NCBI RefSeq assembly: GCF_014202315.1 | Contig: NZ_JACHGN010000014.1 | Coordinates: 124,001-188,000 of the forward strand | Reading direction: 5' to 3' | Length of the DNA: 64,000 nt | Source: Thermocatellispora tengchongensis | GTDB taxonomy: Bacteria; Actinomycetota; Actinomycetes; Streptosporangiales; Streptosporangiaceae | Shown: one piece after another, positions 23,978 to 33,609 of the stretch | Layout of the letters: the number at the start of each line of letters is the position of its first letter | Position numbering within the stretch: the stretch's first letter is position 1 | Translations under genes and position numbers: made by a program | Notes under the pieces: model-generated | Told to the model about the DNA's origin: nothing | The model's input: only the letters and a program-made list of their open reading frames with translations | Database searches by the model: none

Positions 23978-25272
23978 AGTCTCCTCACCAGTCGCTCGAT
24001 CGCGCCGCTCGCGGCGCCGGTCACGCGGTAGCCCGCCGCCTCGGCCACGACGTCCACGGTCGTGTCGCGGGGGCGTCCGCAGCGGCGCTCGCAGCCGCTC
24101 CAGTGGATCACCTCGCCGCGGCGGGCGGACAGTGCGGCGAAGCGGGCGGCGTCCGCCCGCACGTCGGCGCGCGCCTTCGCGCAGCCGGGACGCCCGGTGC
24201 ACGCGGTGAGCCCCGTGTACGGCGAGGCGGGGTCGGTCACCAGACCGGCCGCGGCGAGCGCGTCCAGCGCGCGCCGGGCGGCCTCAGGCCCGTCGAGGTC
24301 CGGCACGACGATCCCCCGCCACGGCGTGATCACCACCTCGCCGCCGAGCCCGGCCGCGACCTCCGCCTGCGCGGCCGACAGCCGCCCGAGCGGCGCCAGC
24401 GCCGCGACGGCGTACCGCCCGCCCCCGTCCTGCGCCACCAGGCCGCACAGCACGCGCCTCTCCGCCGCTCGGCGGTCGCCGTCCCCGCCCGCATCGAACC
24501 CGGCGGCCGGGGCGCCCGGCTCGGACGCGCCGGCGACGACGTGGGCATGCATGTGGGCGTGCACGTGGGGGTGCGCGTGCAGGCGGGCCGCGATCCGGGC
24601 GGGGCCGTCCTGTAACTCCTCGATCCGCCACGCGCCGGAGCCCTGCGCCTCGCGCTCGGCGAGGAACGCCTCGGCCACCGCGAGCATCACCCCGACCGCC
24701 TCGGCGGCCGGAGCGGACAGGGCGGACAGGGCGGCCAGGGCGGCCAGGGCCGGCGTGCCCATCAGGACCCGGACCTCGCCGGGGGCGGCCGGGACGAGGG
24801 TGACGTCGGCGCCGAGGCTGGTGACCGCGCCGGTGCCGTCGTCCAGGGCGAACAGGAACCGGCCGGGCAGGTCGGCCACCGCGGGCCGGGCGCACAGGCC
24901 CCGGTCCAGGGCGCGCACGAGGGGGCGTACGTCGAGCAGGGAGCCGGGGACCCGGCCGGAGAGGGGCGCGGCCACGATGTTGCGCACGCGTTCGTGGGTG
25001 GCGGAGGGCAGCAGACCGGCGGCGGCCATGCGCGCGGCGAGGGCCTGCCCGCCGGACAGGCCGCGCACCTGGAGGTTGGCCCGGGATGTGAGTTCGATCA
25101 CCCCCGAGCCCAGCTCGCGGGCGGCCGCGGCCACCTCGCGTAGCTGCGCGGCGGTCAGCATGCCCCCGGGCACGCGGAGCCGCGCGAGGTCGCCATCTGC
25201 GGCGGGATGTACCTGAAGCGCCCCCGGACATGCGTCGCGTCGCAATCGTCCGGAGAAGTCGGCTATGGCCAC
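23974..25272 (-). CDS. cobG: Precorrin-3B synthase
   Basis: A 432-residue sulfite/nitrite-reductase-like protein. It has [26 protein letters not shown], the Fe-S cluster Cys in [15 protein letters not shown] and GCERRCGRP, and [23 protein letters not shown]. CobG is the O2-dependent enzyme of the aerobic corrin route. The GTG at 25272 has no ribosome site and no better start exists. Between the two halves it carries a His-rich insertion: seven His at every second position, residues 232-244. It is divergent from cobN and heads cobG-cobH-cobIJ. No riboswitch is visible on this strand. Confidence 0.92.
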   Translation of the reverse strand: MAIADFSGRLRRDACPGALQVHPAADGDLARLRVPGGMLTAAQLREVAAAARELGSGVIELTSRANLQVRGLSGGQALAARMAAAGLLPSATHERVRNIVAAPLSGRVPGSLLDVRPLVRALDRGLCARPAVADLPGRFLFALDDGTGAVTSLGADVTLVPAAPGEVRVLMGTPALAALAALSALSAPAAEAVGVMLAVAEAFLAEREAQGSGAWRIEELQDGPARIAARLHAHPHVHAHMHAHVVAGASEPGAPAAGFDAGGDGDRRAAERRVLCGLVAQDGGGRYAVAALAPLGRLSAAQAEVAAGLGGEVVITPWRGIVVPDLDGPEAARRALDALAAAGLVTDPASPYTGLTACTGRPGCAKARADVRADAARFAALSARRGEVIHWSGCERRCGRPRDTTVDVVAEAAGYRVTGAASGAIERLVRRL

Positions 25273-25317
25273 GCTGAGGATGGTAACGCCACGTTCCTTG
25301 CCGGGAATCGGCCCGGC

Positions 25318-25478
25318 ATGGTGTGATCGGGGGGACGGAATGGGAGGAAGCCGGTGCGAAACCGGCGCGGTCCCGCCACTGTAACCGGGGAGCGAACCCC
25401 ACCCGAGGCCACGGTCCGGCGACGGACGGGAAGGCCGGGGCGAGCGCCGATCCGGGAGCCAGGAGACTTCCGCCGTCG
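25318..25478 (+). promoter_or_regulatory. Cobalamin riboswitch (before cobN)
   Basis: The core is unmistakable: GGAGGAAGCCGGTGCGAAAC, CGGCGCGGTCCCGCCACTGT (B12 box GCCACTG at 25374-25380), AACCGGGGAGC, then a variable arm and the closing GGGAGCCAGGAGAC (25454-25467). It is oriented with cobN, whose GTG lies about 55 bases after the aptamer. The downstream CCCGGGGCGAGGACCCCGAGGG can form a hairpin near the ribosome site, fitting translational shut-off by adenosylcobalamin. Confidence 0.95.
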
Positions 25479-25523
25479 CGTTCGACCACGACCCGGGGCG
25501 AGGACCCCGAGGGAGGACCACTG

Positions 25524-28500
25524 GTGCGCCCGACGCCGCCCGCCGTACCCTCCGGGGACGCGACGATCCTGCTGCTGTCCACCTCCGACACCGACCTGCT
25601 CAGCGCGCGCGCCGGCGGCGCCGCGTACAGGCTCGCCAACCCCGCGCGCGTGGACGTCGCCGCCCTGCCGGGCCTCCTGGACGGGGTGGACCTCGTCGTG
25701 GTGCGCCTGCTCGGCGGCCGGCGGGCCTGGGAGGAGGGCCTGGACGCGCTGCTGGCCGGCCCCCTGCCCGTGGTGGTGCTGGGCGGGGAGCAGGCGCCCG
25801 ACGCCGAGCTGATGGAGCTGTCCACCGTGCCCGCCGGGGTGTGCGCCGAGGCGCACGCCTACCTCGCGCACGGCGGCCCGGCCAACCTGGCGCAGCTCCA
25901 CGCGTTCCTGTGCGACACGGTGCTGCTGACCGGGCACGGGTTCGCGCCGCCCGAGCCCACGCCCGCCTGGGGCGTCCTGGAGCGGCCCAGCGCGCCGGGC
26001 GACGGCCCCACCGTGGGCGTCCTGTACTACCGCGCCCACCACGTCGCCGGGAACACCGCCTTCGTGGAGGCGCTGTGCGCGGCCGTGGAGCAGGCGGGCG
26101 GCAGGCCGCTGCCGGTGTACTGCGCCTCGCTGCGCGCCGCCGACCCCGGGCTGCTCGACGTGCTGCGCGCCGCCGACGTGCTCGTGGTCACGGTGCTCGC
26201 GGCCGGAGGCACCCGGCCCGCGACCGCCTCCGCCGGGGGCGACGACGCCGCCTGGGACGTGGGCGCGCTGGCCGGGCTGGACGTGCCGATCCTTCAGGCG
26301 CTGTGCCTGACCACGAGCCGGGAGGCGTGGGAGCGCGACGACGACGGCCTGTCCCCGCTCGACGCCGCCTCCCAGGTGGCGATCCCGGAGTTCGACGGAC
26401 GGATCATCACGGTGCCGTTCTCGTTCAAGGAGATCGACGCGGACGGCCTGACCGTGTACGCCGCCGACCCCGAGCGGGCCGCGCGGGTGGCCGGGATCGC
26501 GGTCAGGCACGGCATGCTCCGGCACGTGCCGCCCGCCGAGCGCCGGATCGCGGTGATGCTGTCGGCGTACCCGACCAAGCACTCGCGGGTCGGCAACGCC
26601 GTCGGGCTGGACACCCCCGCCAGCGTGGTCGCGCTGCTGGCGGCCATGCGGGAGGCGGGCTACGACCTCGGCCCGGACGACGGCATCCCCGGGGTCGCCA
26701 CCGGCGATGGCGACGCGCTGATCCACGCGCTGATCGCGGCGGGCGGGCAGGACCGCGACTGGCTGACCGAGGAGCAGATCGCCGGCAACCCGGTGCGGAT
26801 CTCGGCGGCCGAGTACCGCGCCTGGTACCGCACCCTCCCGGGCGACCTGCGCGAGGAGATCGAGCGGCACTGGGGGCCGCCGCCGGGCGAGCTGTTCGTG
26901 GACCGCTCGCGCGACCCCGAGGGCGAGATCGTGCTGGCCGCGCTGCGCTCCGGCAACGCCGTGGTGATGGTGCAGCCGCCGCGCGGCTTCGGTGAGAACC
27001 CGATCGCGATCTACCACGACCCGGACCTGCCGCCCAGCCACCACTACCTGGCCGCCTACCGCTGGCTGGCCGCCGGGTTCGGCGCGCACGCCGTGGTGCA
27101 CGTGGGCAAGCACGGCAACCTGGAGTGGCTGCCGGGCAAGTCGGCCGGGATGTCGGCCTCCTGCGGCCCGGACGCGGCGCTCGGCGACCTGCCGCTGGTC
27201 TACCCGTTCCTGGTCAACGACCCGGGCGAGGGCACCCAGGCCAAGCGGCGCGCGCACGCCGTGCTGGTGGACCACCTGGTGCCGCCGATGGCCCGCGCCG
27301 AGACGTACGGCGACATCGCCCGGCTGGAGCAACTGCTGGACGAGCACGCCACGATCGCGGCCATGGACCCGGCCAAGCTGCCCGCGATCCGGGCCCAGAT
27401 CTGGACCCTGATCCAGGCGGCCCGGCTGGACCACGACCTCGGCGTGGACGACCGGCCGCACGACACCGAGTTCGACGACTTCCTGCTGCACGTGGACGGC
27501 TGGCTGTGCGAGGTCAAGGACGCGCAGATCCGCGACGGCCTGCACGTGCTCGGCGCGGCGCCGCAGGGCGAGGCGCGGGTGAACCTGGTGCTCGCCATGC
27601 TGCGCGCCCGCCAGCTCTGGGCGGGCCGGGAGGCGCTGCCCGGCCTGCGCGAGGCGCTGGGCCTGGCCGAGGACGGCACGGCCGGGCGGCTCGGCGTGGA
27701 CGAGGCCGAGGCGCGGGCGCGGGCCCTGGTGGAGGCGATGGAGGCGCGCGGCTGGGCCCCGGACGCCGCGGCGGAGGTCGCCGCGGGCGAGGCGGCGGGC
27801 GTGCGCGCGGTGCTGGAGTTCGCGGCCACCGAGATCGTCCCCCGGCTGGCCGGGACCGCCGACGAGATCCGCATGGTGCTGCACGCGCTGGACGGCGGCT
27901 ACGTGCCGGCCGGCCCCAGCGGGTCGCCGCTGCGCGGCCTGATCAACGTGCTGCCGACCGGGCGCAACTTCTACTCGGTCGATCCGCGCGCCGTGCCCAG
28001 CAGGCTGGCCTGGGAGACCGGCCAGGCGATGGCCGACTCGCTGCTCGACCGCTACCGGTCCGACACCGGCGAGTGGCCGCGCTCGGTCGGGCTGTCGGTG
28101 TGGGGCACCAGCGCGATGCGCACCGCGGGCGACGACGTGGCCGAGGTGCTGGCGCTGCTCGGCGTGCGCCCGGTGTGGGACGAGGCGTCCCGGCGGGTCA
28201 CCGGCCTGGAGCCCGTCCCGCTCGCCGAGCTGGGCCGCCCGCGCATCGACGTCACCGTCCGCATCAGCGGGTTCTTCCGCGACGCGTTCCCGCACGTGGT
28301 GACGATGCTGGACGACGCCGTACGCCTGGTGGCCGGGCTGGACGAGCCCGCCGAGCAGAACCACGTGCGCGCCCACGTCGCCGCCGACCTGGCCGGCCAC
28401 GGCGACGAGCGGCGCGCCACCCTGCGCGTGTTCGGCTCCCGCCCCGGCGCGTACGGCGCGGGCCTGCTGCCCCTGATCGACAGCGGCAACTGGCGCGACG

Positions 28501-29141
28501 ACGCCGACCTGGCCGAGGTGTACGCCGTGTGGGGCGGCTTCGCCTACGGCCGCGACCTGGACGGCGTGCCCGCCAGGGCCGACATGGAGGCCGCCTACCG
28601 GCGCATCGCGGTCGCGGCCAAGAACGTGGACACCCGCGAACACGACATCGCCGACTCCGACGACTACTTCCAGTACCACGGCGGCATGATCGCGACGGTG
28701 CGCGCCCTCACCGGCCGCGCGCCGGCGGCGTACGTGGGCGACAGCACCCGCCCCGACGCCGTGCGCACCCGGACACTGCACGAGGAGACCTCGCGCGTCT
28801 TCCGCGCCCGCGTGGTCAACCCGAACTGGCTGGCCGCGATGCGCAGGCACGGCTACAAGGGCGCCTTCGAGCTGGCCGCGACGGTGGACTACCTGTTCGG
28901 CTACGACGCCACCACCGGCGTGATGGCCGACTGGATGTACGACCGCCTGGCCCAGACCTACGTCCTGGACCCGGTCAACCAGGAGTTCCTGGCCACCTCC
29001 AACCCCTGGGCGCTGCACGGCATCGCCGAACGCCTCCTGGAGGCCGCCGGCCGCGAGATGTGGCAGCACCCGGACCCGGAGACCCTGGCCGCCCTCCAGG
29101 AGGTCTACCTCAAGACCGAGGGCGACCTGGAGGACCGCTAG
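25524..29141 (+). CDS. cobN: Cobaltochelatase subunit CobN
   Basis: A 1205-residue large chelatase subunit, normal length. Diagnostic stretches include LLLSTSDTDLLSAR at the start, VGVLYYRAHHVAGNTAFV (about residue 170), GLDVPILQALC, EFDGRIITVPFSFKE, VVHVGKHGNLEWLPGKSAG, INVLPTGRNFYSVDPRAVPS and YGVWGG-like FAYGRDLDG near the C-terminus. It inserts cobalt into hydrogenobyrinic acid a,c-diamide with ATP hydrolysed by partner AAA+ subunits, here probably the ChlI-ChlD fusion at 31049-33007. The GTG follows GGGAGG. It is under the riboswitch immediately upstream. Its last 32 bases overlap convergent cobB. Confidence 0.97.
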   Translation: MRPTPPAVPSGDATILLLSTSDTDLLSARAGGAAYRLANPARVDVAALPGLLDGVDLVVVRLLGGRRAWEEGLDALLAGPLPVVVLGGEQAPDAELMELSTVPAGVCAEAHAYLAHGGPANLAQLHAFLCDTVLLTGHGFAPPEPTPAWGVLERPSAPGDGPTVGVLYYRAHHVAGNTAFVEALCAAVEQAGGRPLPVYCASLRAADPGLLDVLRAADVLVVTVLAAGGTRPATASAGGDDAAWDVGALAGLDVPILQALCLTTSREAWERDDDGLSPLDAASQVAIPEFDGRIITVPFSFKEIDADGLTVYAADPERAARVAGIAVRHGMLRHVPPAERRIAVMLSAYPTKHSRVGNAVGLDTPASVVALLAAMREAGYDLGPDDGIPGVATGDGDALIHALIAAGGQDRDWLTEEQIAGNPVRISAAEYRAWYRTLPGDLREEIERHWGPPPGELFVDRSRDPEGEIVLAALRSGNAVVMVQPPRGFGENPIAIYHDPDLPPSHHYLAAYRWLAAGFGAHAVVHVGKHGNLEWLPGKSAGMSASCGPDAALGDLPLVYPFLVNDPGEGTQAKRRAHAVLVDHLVPPMARAETYGDIARLEQLLDEHATIAAMDPAKLPAIRAQIWTLIQAARLDHDLGVDDRPHDTEFDDFLLHVDGWLCEVKDAQIRDGLHVLGAAPQGEARVNLVLAMLRARQLWAGREALPGLREALGLAEDGTAGRLGVDEAEARARALVEAMEARGWAPDAAAEVAAGEAAGVRAVLEFAATEIVPRLAGTADEIRMVLHALDGGYVPAGPSGSPLRGLINVLPTGRNFYSVDPRAVPSRLAWETGQAMADSLLDRYRSDTGEWPRSVGLSVWGTSAMRTAGDDVAEVLALLGVRPVWDEASRRVTGLEPVPLAELGRPRIDVTVRISGFFRDAFPHVVTMLDDAVRLVAGLDEPAEQNHVRAHVAADLAGHGDERRATLRVFGSRPGAYGAGLLPLIDSGNWRDDADLAEVYAVWGGFAYGRDLDGVPARADMEAAYRRIAVAAKNVDTREHDIADSDDYFQYHGGMIATVRALTGRAPAAYVGDSTRPDAVRTRTLHEETSRVFRARVVNPNWLAAMRRHGYKGAFELAATVDYLFGYDATTGVMADWMYDRLAQTYVLDPVNQEFLATSNPWALHGIAERLLEAAGREMWQHPDPETLAALQEVYLKTEGDLEDR

Positions 29142-30447
29142 CGGCGGCGACCAGGCGGGCGGCCAGCTCGGGGGCGCCCGCCCAGTGCAGGTGCAGGTAG
29201 GAGGCGGACAGGGAGGGGGTGCCGAAGCCGTCGGCGCCGCCGCGCCAGCGGAACAGCGGGGTGGCGGCGTGCGCCGGGGTGACGGCCGTGCGGTGGAACT
29301 CGTGGCCGCGGTAGCGCTCGCCCTCGCGGGTGAGCACCGAGCCCGCGGTGGCCACGGCGTCGCGGTAGCCCAGGGTGAGCTTGGCGGTCATCGTGGCCGT
29401 GACGGGCAGGCGCCCGCACATGGGGTGGCCGTCCAGCTCGCGGGCGAGGTAGAGCAGGCCGGCGCACTCGGCGGCGATCGGGCCGTCGAACGCGGCCACC
29501 TGCTTGCGCAGCGGCTCGTTGGCCGACAGGCCGGGTGCGTGCATCTCGGGGAAGCCGCCGCCGATGACGAGGGCGGCCGTGCCCTCGGGCAGCAGCTCGT
29601 CGCGGAGCGGGTCGAAGGTCACCACGTCGGCGCCGGCGGCGGCCAGCAGTTCGGCCTGCTCGGCGTAGCCGAAGGTGAACGCGGCGCCGCCCGCCACCGC
29701 CACCACCGGCGACCCGCCGTGCTCCACCCGGGGCGGGGACCAGGGGGCGGCGTGCAGCGGGGGCGCGGCGCGGGCCACCGTCATCAGGGCGTCCAGGTCG
29801 CAGGAGGCGGCGATCAGGGCGGCCATGCGGTCCACCGCCGCCAGCGCCTCGGCCTGGCGCTCGGCGGCGGGGATCAGGCCGAGGTGGCGGGAGGGGGTGG
29901 CCACGCCGTCCGTACGGGGGACGGCGCCGAAGACCGGCACGCCGCTCTCGGCGAGCGCGGTGCGGCAGATCTCCTCGTGCCGGGGCGAGCCGACGTTGTT
30001 CAGCACCACCCCGGCCAGGCGCACCCGCCCGTCGTAGGCCGCGAAGCCCTGCACCAGCGCGGCCACGGAACGGCCCTGGCGGGCGGCGTCCACGACCATC
30101 ACCACCGGCGCGGCCAGCAGCCGGGCCACGTGGGCGGTGGAGGCGAATCCGGTGGCGCCCGCGCCGTCGTACAGGCCCATGACGCCCTCGACGACCGCCA
30201 CGTCCGCACCGGCGGCGCCGTGCAGGAACAGCGGGGCGATGAGGTCCTCGCCGGTCAGCCACGGGTCCAGGTTGCGGCCGGGACGGCCGGTGGCCAGGGC
30301 GTGGTAGCCGGGGTCGATGTAGTCGGGCCCCACCTTGTGCGGCGACACGCGCAGGCCACGGGCCCGCAGCGCGGCCATCAGCCCGGTCGCGACCGTGGTC
30401 TTGCCGCTTCCGGACGCCGCCGCGCCGATCACCAGCCGGGGGATCAC
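29110..30447 (-). CDS. cobB: Cobyrinic/hydrogenobyrinic acid a,c-diamide synthase
   Basis: A 445-residue glutamine amidotransferase. The N-terminal P-loop ASGSGKTTVATGLMAALR is followed by VSPHKVGPDYIDPGYH and VEGVMGLYDG. The C-terminal class I GATase triad region shows AAECAGLLYLA (Cys nucleophile) and SYLHLHW. It amidates the a and c side chains using glutamine and ATP. The GTG start overlaps the cobO stop (GTGA), and the 3' end overlaps cobN. Confidence 0.96.
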   Translation of the reverse strand: MIPRLVIGAAASGSGKTTVATGLMAALRARGLRVSPHKVGPDYIDPGYHALATGRPGRNLDPWLTGEDLIAPLFLHGAAGADVAVVEGVMGLYDGAGATGFASTAHVARLLAAPVVMVVDAARQGRSVAALVQGFAAYDGRVRLAGVVLNNVGSPRHEEICRTALAESGVPVFGAVPRTDGVATPSRHLGLIPAAERQAEALAAVDRMAALIAASCDLDALMTVARAAPPLHAAPWSPPRVEHGGSPVVAVAGGAAFTFGYAEQAELLAAAGADVVTFDPLRDELLPEGTAALVIGGGFPEMHAPGLSANEPLRKQVAAFDGPIAAECAGLLYLARELDGHPMCGRLPVTATMTAKLTLGYRDAVATAGSVLTREGERYRGHEFHRTAVTPAHAATPLFRWRGGADGFGTPSLSASYLHLHWAGAPELAARLVAAASGPPGRPRS

Positions 30448-31046
30448 CACTCGATGCCCTTCTGCCCCTTCTGGCCCGAATCCATGGGATGCCTGACCTT
30501 GCCCATCTCGGTCACCAGGTCGGCGGCCTCCACCAGGGCGGGCGCCGCGTTCCTGCCGGTGATCACCACGTGCTGGGTCCCGGGGCGGGCGGCCAGCGCG
30601 GCCACCACGTCGTCCACGTCCACCCAGCCCCACGCCATGGGGTAGGTGAACTCGTCGAGCACGTAGAAGCGGTACGTCTCGGCCGCCAGGTCGCGTTTGA
30701 TCTGCTCCCACCCCTCGCGCGCCGCCGCCGCGTGGTCCTCCTCCGAGCCGCGGTGCCGCAGCCAGGACCACCCCTCCCCCATCTTGTGCCAGGCCACGGT
30801 GCCGCCCTCGCCCGACGCGCCGAGCACGCGCAGCGCCCGCTCCTCGCCGACCCGCCACTTGGCCGACTTCACGAACTGGAACACCCCGATCGGCCAGCCC
30901 TGGTTCCACGCCCGCAGCGCCATGCCGAACGCCGCCGTGGACTTGCCCTTGCCCGGCCCGGTGTGCACGATCAGCAGCGGCCTGGCCCGGCGTGCCCGGG
31001 TGGTCAGGCCGTCGTCCGGCACGTTCTCCGGCTTGCCCTGCGGCAT
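30444..31046 (-). CDS. cobO: Cob(I)yrinic acid a,c-diamide adenosyltransferase
   Basis: A 200-residue CobA/CobO-type adenosyltransferase with P-loop VHTGPGKGKSTAAFGMALRA, FVKSAKWRVGEERAL, YVLDEFTYPMAWGWVD and ITGRNAAPALVEAADLVTEM. It attaches the 5'-deoxyadenosyl group to Co(I). It starts two bases after the ChlI-ChlD stop and overlaps cobB, so it lies within the minus-strand operon that begins at cbtB. Confidence 0.97.
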   Translation of the reverse strand: MPQGKPENVPDDGLTTRARRARPLLIVHTGPGKGKSTAAFGMALRAWNQGWPIGVFQFVKSAKWRVGEERALRVLGASGEGGTVAWHKMGEGWSWLRHRGSEEDHAAAAREGWEQIKRDLAAETYRFYVLDEFTYPMAWGWVDVDDVVAALAARPGTQHVVITGRNAAPALVEAADLVTEMGKVRHPMDSGQKGQKGIEW

Positions 31047-31048
31047 CC

Positions 31049-33007
31049 TCAGCCCGCCTTCCCGCGCCTGGCGCGGACCAGCCCCGCCAGGCCGCCGTCC
31101 TTGAGCGCGTCCAGGGGCACGACCGGCATGTCCAGCCGGGCCGCGAGGTCTCCGGCCCGGCCCAGCCTGATCCGCCCCGACTCGCAGTCCACGACCACAC
31201 CCGCGGTCCCGGCCAGCGGCGCGGCGGCGCGGGTCACGTCCCCCGCTCCGGCCGTCGCGCGGCCGTCGGTCACGATGACGAGCAGCGGGCGGCGGGCGGG
31301 GTCGCGCAGCCGCTCCACCCGCAGCACCTCCGCGGCCCGCACCAGCCCGGCGGCGAGCGGCGTACGCCCGCCGGTGGGCAGCTCGCGCAGCCGGGCCGCG
31401 CCGGCCTCCACCGAGGACGTCGGCGGCAGCGCCACCTCCGCGCCCGCGCCGCGGAAGGTGACCAGGCCGATCTTGTCGCGCCGCTGGTAGGCGTCGAGCA
31501 GCAGGCTCAGCACGGCCGCCTTCACCGCGCCCATCCGGCTCCGCGCGGCCATCGACCCGCTGGCGTCCACCACGAACAGCACGAGGTTGCCCTCCTTGCC
31601 CTCGCGCACGGCCTCACGCAGGTCGCCGTCCCGCAGCAGCAGGCCGGGCCCGCTCCGGCCGCGCTCGCGCTGGTGCGGCGCGGCGGCGAGGAGCGTCGCG
31701 GTCAGGTGCGGCCGGCGCAGCCGTCCCTCCGGCGGGCGCGAGCCGGTGGTCCGCCCGTACGGCGTGCGCGCCCGCGACCGCCGCCCCGCCGCGCCGTCCC
31801 CGATCCCCGGCACCTGGAACGAGCGCGCCGCCGGAACCCGGTACGGCTCCCCCGGCGCCACGATCCGCTCCCCCGGCCCGTCACCCGGCCCTTCACCCGG
31901 GCGATCGTCCCCGCCGTCGTCTCCACCGTCGCCTCCGTCACCGCCGCCGTCTCCCGAAGGCGGCGGCCCGGGGTCGTCGTCGCCGCCGTGCTCCTCAAGC
32001 AGTTCGTCGAGGCGCTCGTCGTCCAGGCCCGGGGTGTCGAACGGGTCGCGGCGGCGGCGGTGGGGCAGCGCGAGGCGGGCCGCCTCCCGTACGTCCTGCT
32101 CCGTCACCTCCGTACGCCCGTGCCAGGCCGCGTGCGCGATGGCCGCGTTCGCGGTCACCAGGTCGGCGCGCAGCCCGTCCACCTCGAACGCGGCGCAGAT
32201 GGCGGCGATCTGGCGCAGCCGCGCGTCGGGCAGCGTCACCCGGGCCACCCGCTCGCTGGCGGCGGCCACGCGTGCGGCCAGCGCCGCCTCCTCCTCCGCC
32301 CACCGGGCGGCGAACCCCTCCGGATCGGCGTCGAAGGCCAGCCGCCGCCGTACGACCTCCGCCCGCTCGTCCGGGTCGCGCGAGGCCCGCACCTCGACGG
32401 TCAGCCCGAACCGGTCCAGGAGCTGAGGACGCAGCTCGCCCTCCTCCGGGTTCATGGTGCCCACGAGCAGGAAACGGGCGGCGTGCCGCACCGAGACCCC
32501 CTCGCGCTCCACGTAGGACCGGCCGAGCGCGGCGGCGTCGAGCAGCAGGTCCACGAGGTGGTCGTGCAGCAGGTTCACCTCATCGACGTAGAGCACCCCG
32601 CGGTGCGCGGCGGCCAGCAGCCCCGGCTCGAACGCCTTGACCCCCTCCGTCAGCGCCCGCTCGATGTCCAGCGAGCCCACCAGCCGGTCCTCCGACGCGC
32701 CCACCGGCAACTCCACGAGCGCCGCCGGCCGGACCCTGCCCGCCGCGCCCTCGCCATGCGGCCCGTCCGGGCACCCCGGGTCGGGCGCGGCGGGATCGCA
32801 GGCGAACCGGCACCCCTCCACGACCTCGACCCTCGGGAGCTGCGCGGCCAGCGCCCGCACGATGGTGGACTTCGCCGTCCCCTTCTCCCCGCGCACCAGC
32901 ACCCCGCCCACCCGCGGCGACACCGCGTTGAGCACCAGGGCCAGCTTGAGATCCTCCAGCCCGACGACGGCACTGAAGGGATAGTGGGGGTGCTGATGAC
33001 CCGTCAC
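31049..33007 (-). CDS. ChlI-ChlD fused AAA+/VWA chelatase subunit
   Basis: A 652-residue fusion. The N-terminal AAA+ module (about 1-330) has FSAVVGLEDLKLALVLN, GGVLVRGEKGTAKST (Walker A), VLYVDEVNLL (Walker B) and LLVGTMNPEEGELRPQLLDRF. A Gly/Asp-rich acidic linker follows (about 345-385). The C-terminal VWA domain has the MIDAS motif FVVDASGSM and ends before a Lys-rich tail. These proteins power Mg or Co insertion. With cobN here and no cobS/cobT, it is probably the cobaltochelatase motor. The GTG start lies one base after the phosphatase stop. Confidence 0.93.
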   Translation of the reverse strand: MTGHQHPHYPFSAVVGLEDLKLALVLNAVSPRVGGVLVRGEKGTAKSTIVRALAAQLPRVEVVEGCRFACDPAAPDPGCPDGPHGEGAAGRVRPAALVELPVGASEDRLVGSLDIERALTEGVKAFEPGLLAAAHRGVLYVDEVNLLHDHLVDLLLDAAALGRSYVEREGVSVRHAARFLLVGTMNPEEGELRPQLLDRFGLTVEVRASRDPDERAEVVRRRLAFDADPEGFAARWAEEEAALAARVAAASERVARVTLPDARLRQIAAICAAFEVDGLRADLVTANAAIAHAAWHGRTEVTEQDVREAARLALPHRRRRDPFDTPGLDDERLDELLEEHGGDDDPGPPPSGDGGGDGGDGGDDGGDDRPGEGPGDGPGERIVAPGEPYRVPAARSFQVPGIGDGAAGRRSRARTPYGRTTGSRPPEGRLRRPHLTATLLAAAPHQRERGRSGPGLLLRDGDLREAVREGKEGNLVLFVVDASGSMAARSRMGAVKAAVLSLLLDAYQRRDKIGLVTFRGAGAEVALPPTSSVEAGAARLRELPTGGRTPLAAGLVRAAEVLRVERLRDPARRPLLVIVTDGRATAGAGDVTRAAAPLAGTAGVVVDCESGRIRLGRAGDLAARLDMPVVPLDALKDGGLAGLVRARRGKAG

Positions 33008-33008
33008 A

Positions 33009-33605
33009 TCACGCCTCTCGTTTCACGACTGACGCCGCCCCCGGCTCGGGGCGGTGGTTGACCCGGCGGACGCGCCACCCGGCGGGGGTGGCGCTCAGCT
33101 CGGTCAGCGACAGCGGGGCCAGGTCGAACGCACCGGCGCCGGTCAGGCCCAGGACATGGCCGAGCGCGGCCCTGATCGGTCCGGCGTCGCAGCAGGCGAC
33201 CGCCGGTTCCGCGGCGGTCGCGCGCCACTTCTCCAGCCAGGCGGCCACTCTGCGGGCCATCTCGGCGTCGCTCTCCCCGCCGGGCGGGGCCTGGGCGGGG
33301 TCCTCGCGCCAGCGGCGCAGCGCGTCGGGCTCGGCCAGGGCGACATCGGCGTACGGCAGGCCGCGCCAGCGCCCCGGGTCGGCCACGGCCAGTTCGGGGA
33401 CGACCTCGGCCCGCCCCGGCGCCAGCGCCTCGGCCGTCTCCCGCGCCGCGGGCTCGGGCGCGGTGAACCACCGCCCCTCGGGCAGCGTGCCCGCCAGCCC
33501 GGCCGCCCGCGCCAGCCCGGCCGGGTCGGCACGCTCCCCCGCCGGGAAGCGCGCCGCCCGCATGGCGGGCGTGGACGCGTGCCGCACCAGGATCAGGCTG
33601 GGCAC
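33009..33605 (-). CDS. Histidine phosphatase family protein (CobC-like)
   Basis: A 198-residue phosphoglycerate-mutase-like phosphatase. It has the catalytic RHA in LILVRHASTPAM, an E in GGESDAEMARRVAAW, and an AVACCDAGPIRAALGHVLGL second block where the usual SHG is CDAG, so the second catalytic His is missing. In this operon (cbtB-cbtA-this-chlID-cobO-cobB) an alpha-ribazole phosphatase (CobC) role is suggested by position. The altered motif makes activity uncertain. It has a GTG start four bases after cbtA. Confidence 0.8.
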   Translation of the reverse strand: MPSLILVRHASTPAMRAARFPAGERADPAGLARAAGLAGTLPEGRWFTAPEPAARETAEALAPGRAEVVPELAVADPGRWRGLPYADVALAEPDALRRWREDPAQAPPGGESDAEMARRVAAWLEKWRATAAEPAVACCDAGPIRAALGHVLGLTGAGAFDLAPLSLTELSATPAGWRVRRVNHRPEPGAASVVKREA

Positions 33606-33609
33606 CGGG

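Noticed and set aside
25263-29069. 1268-residue open frame antisense to cobN
   Set aside because: It mirrors cobN, has Arg/Gly/His-rich low-complexity composition and no family motifs. Long antisense frames are expected at this GC content.
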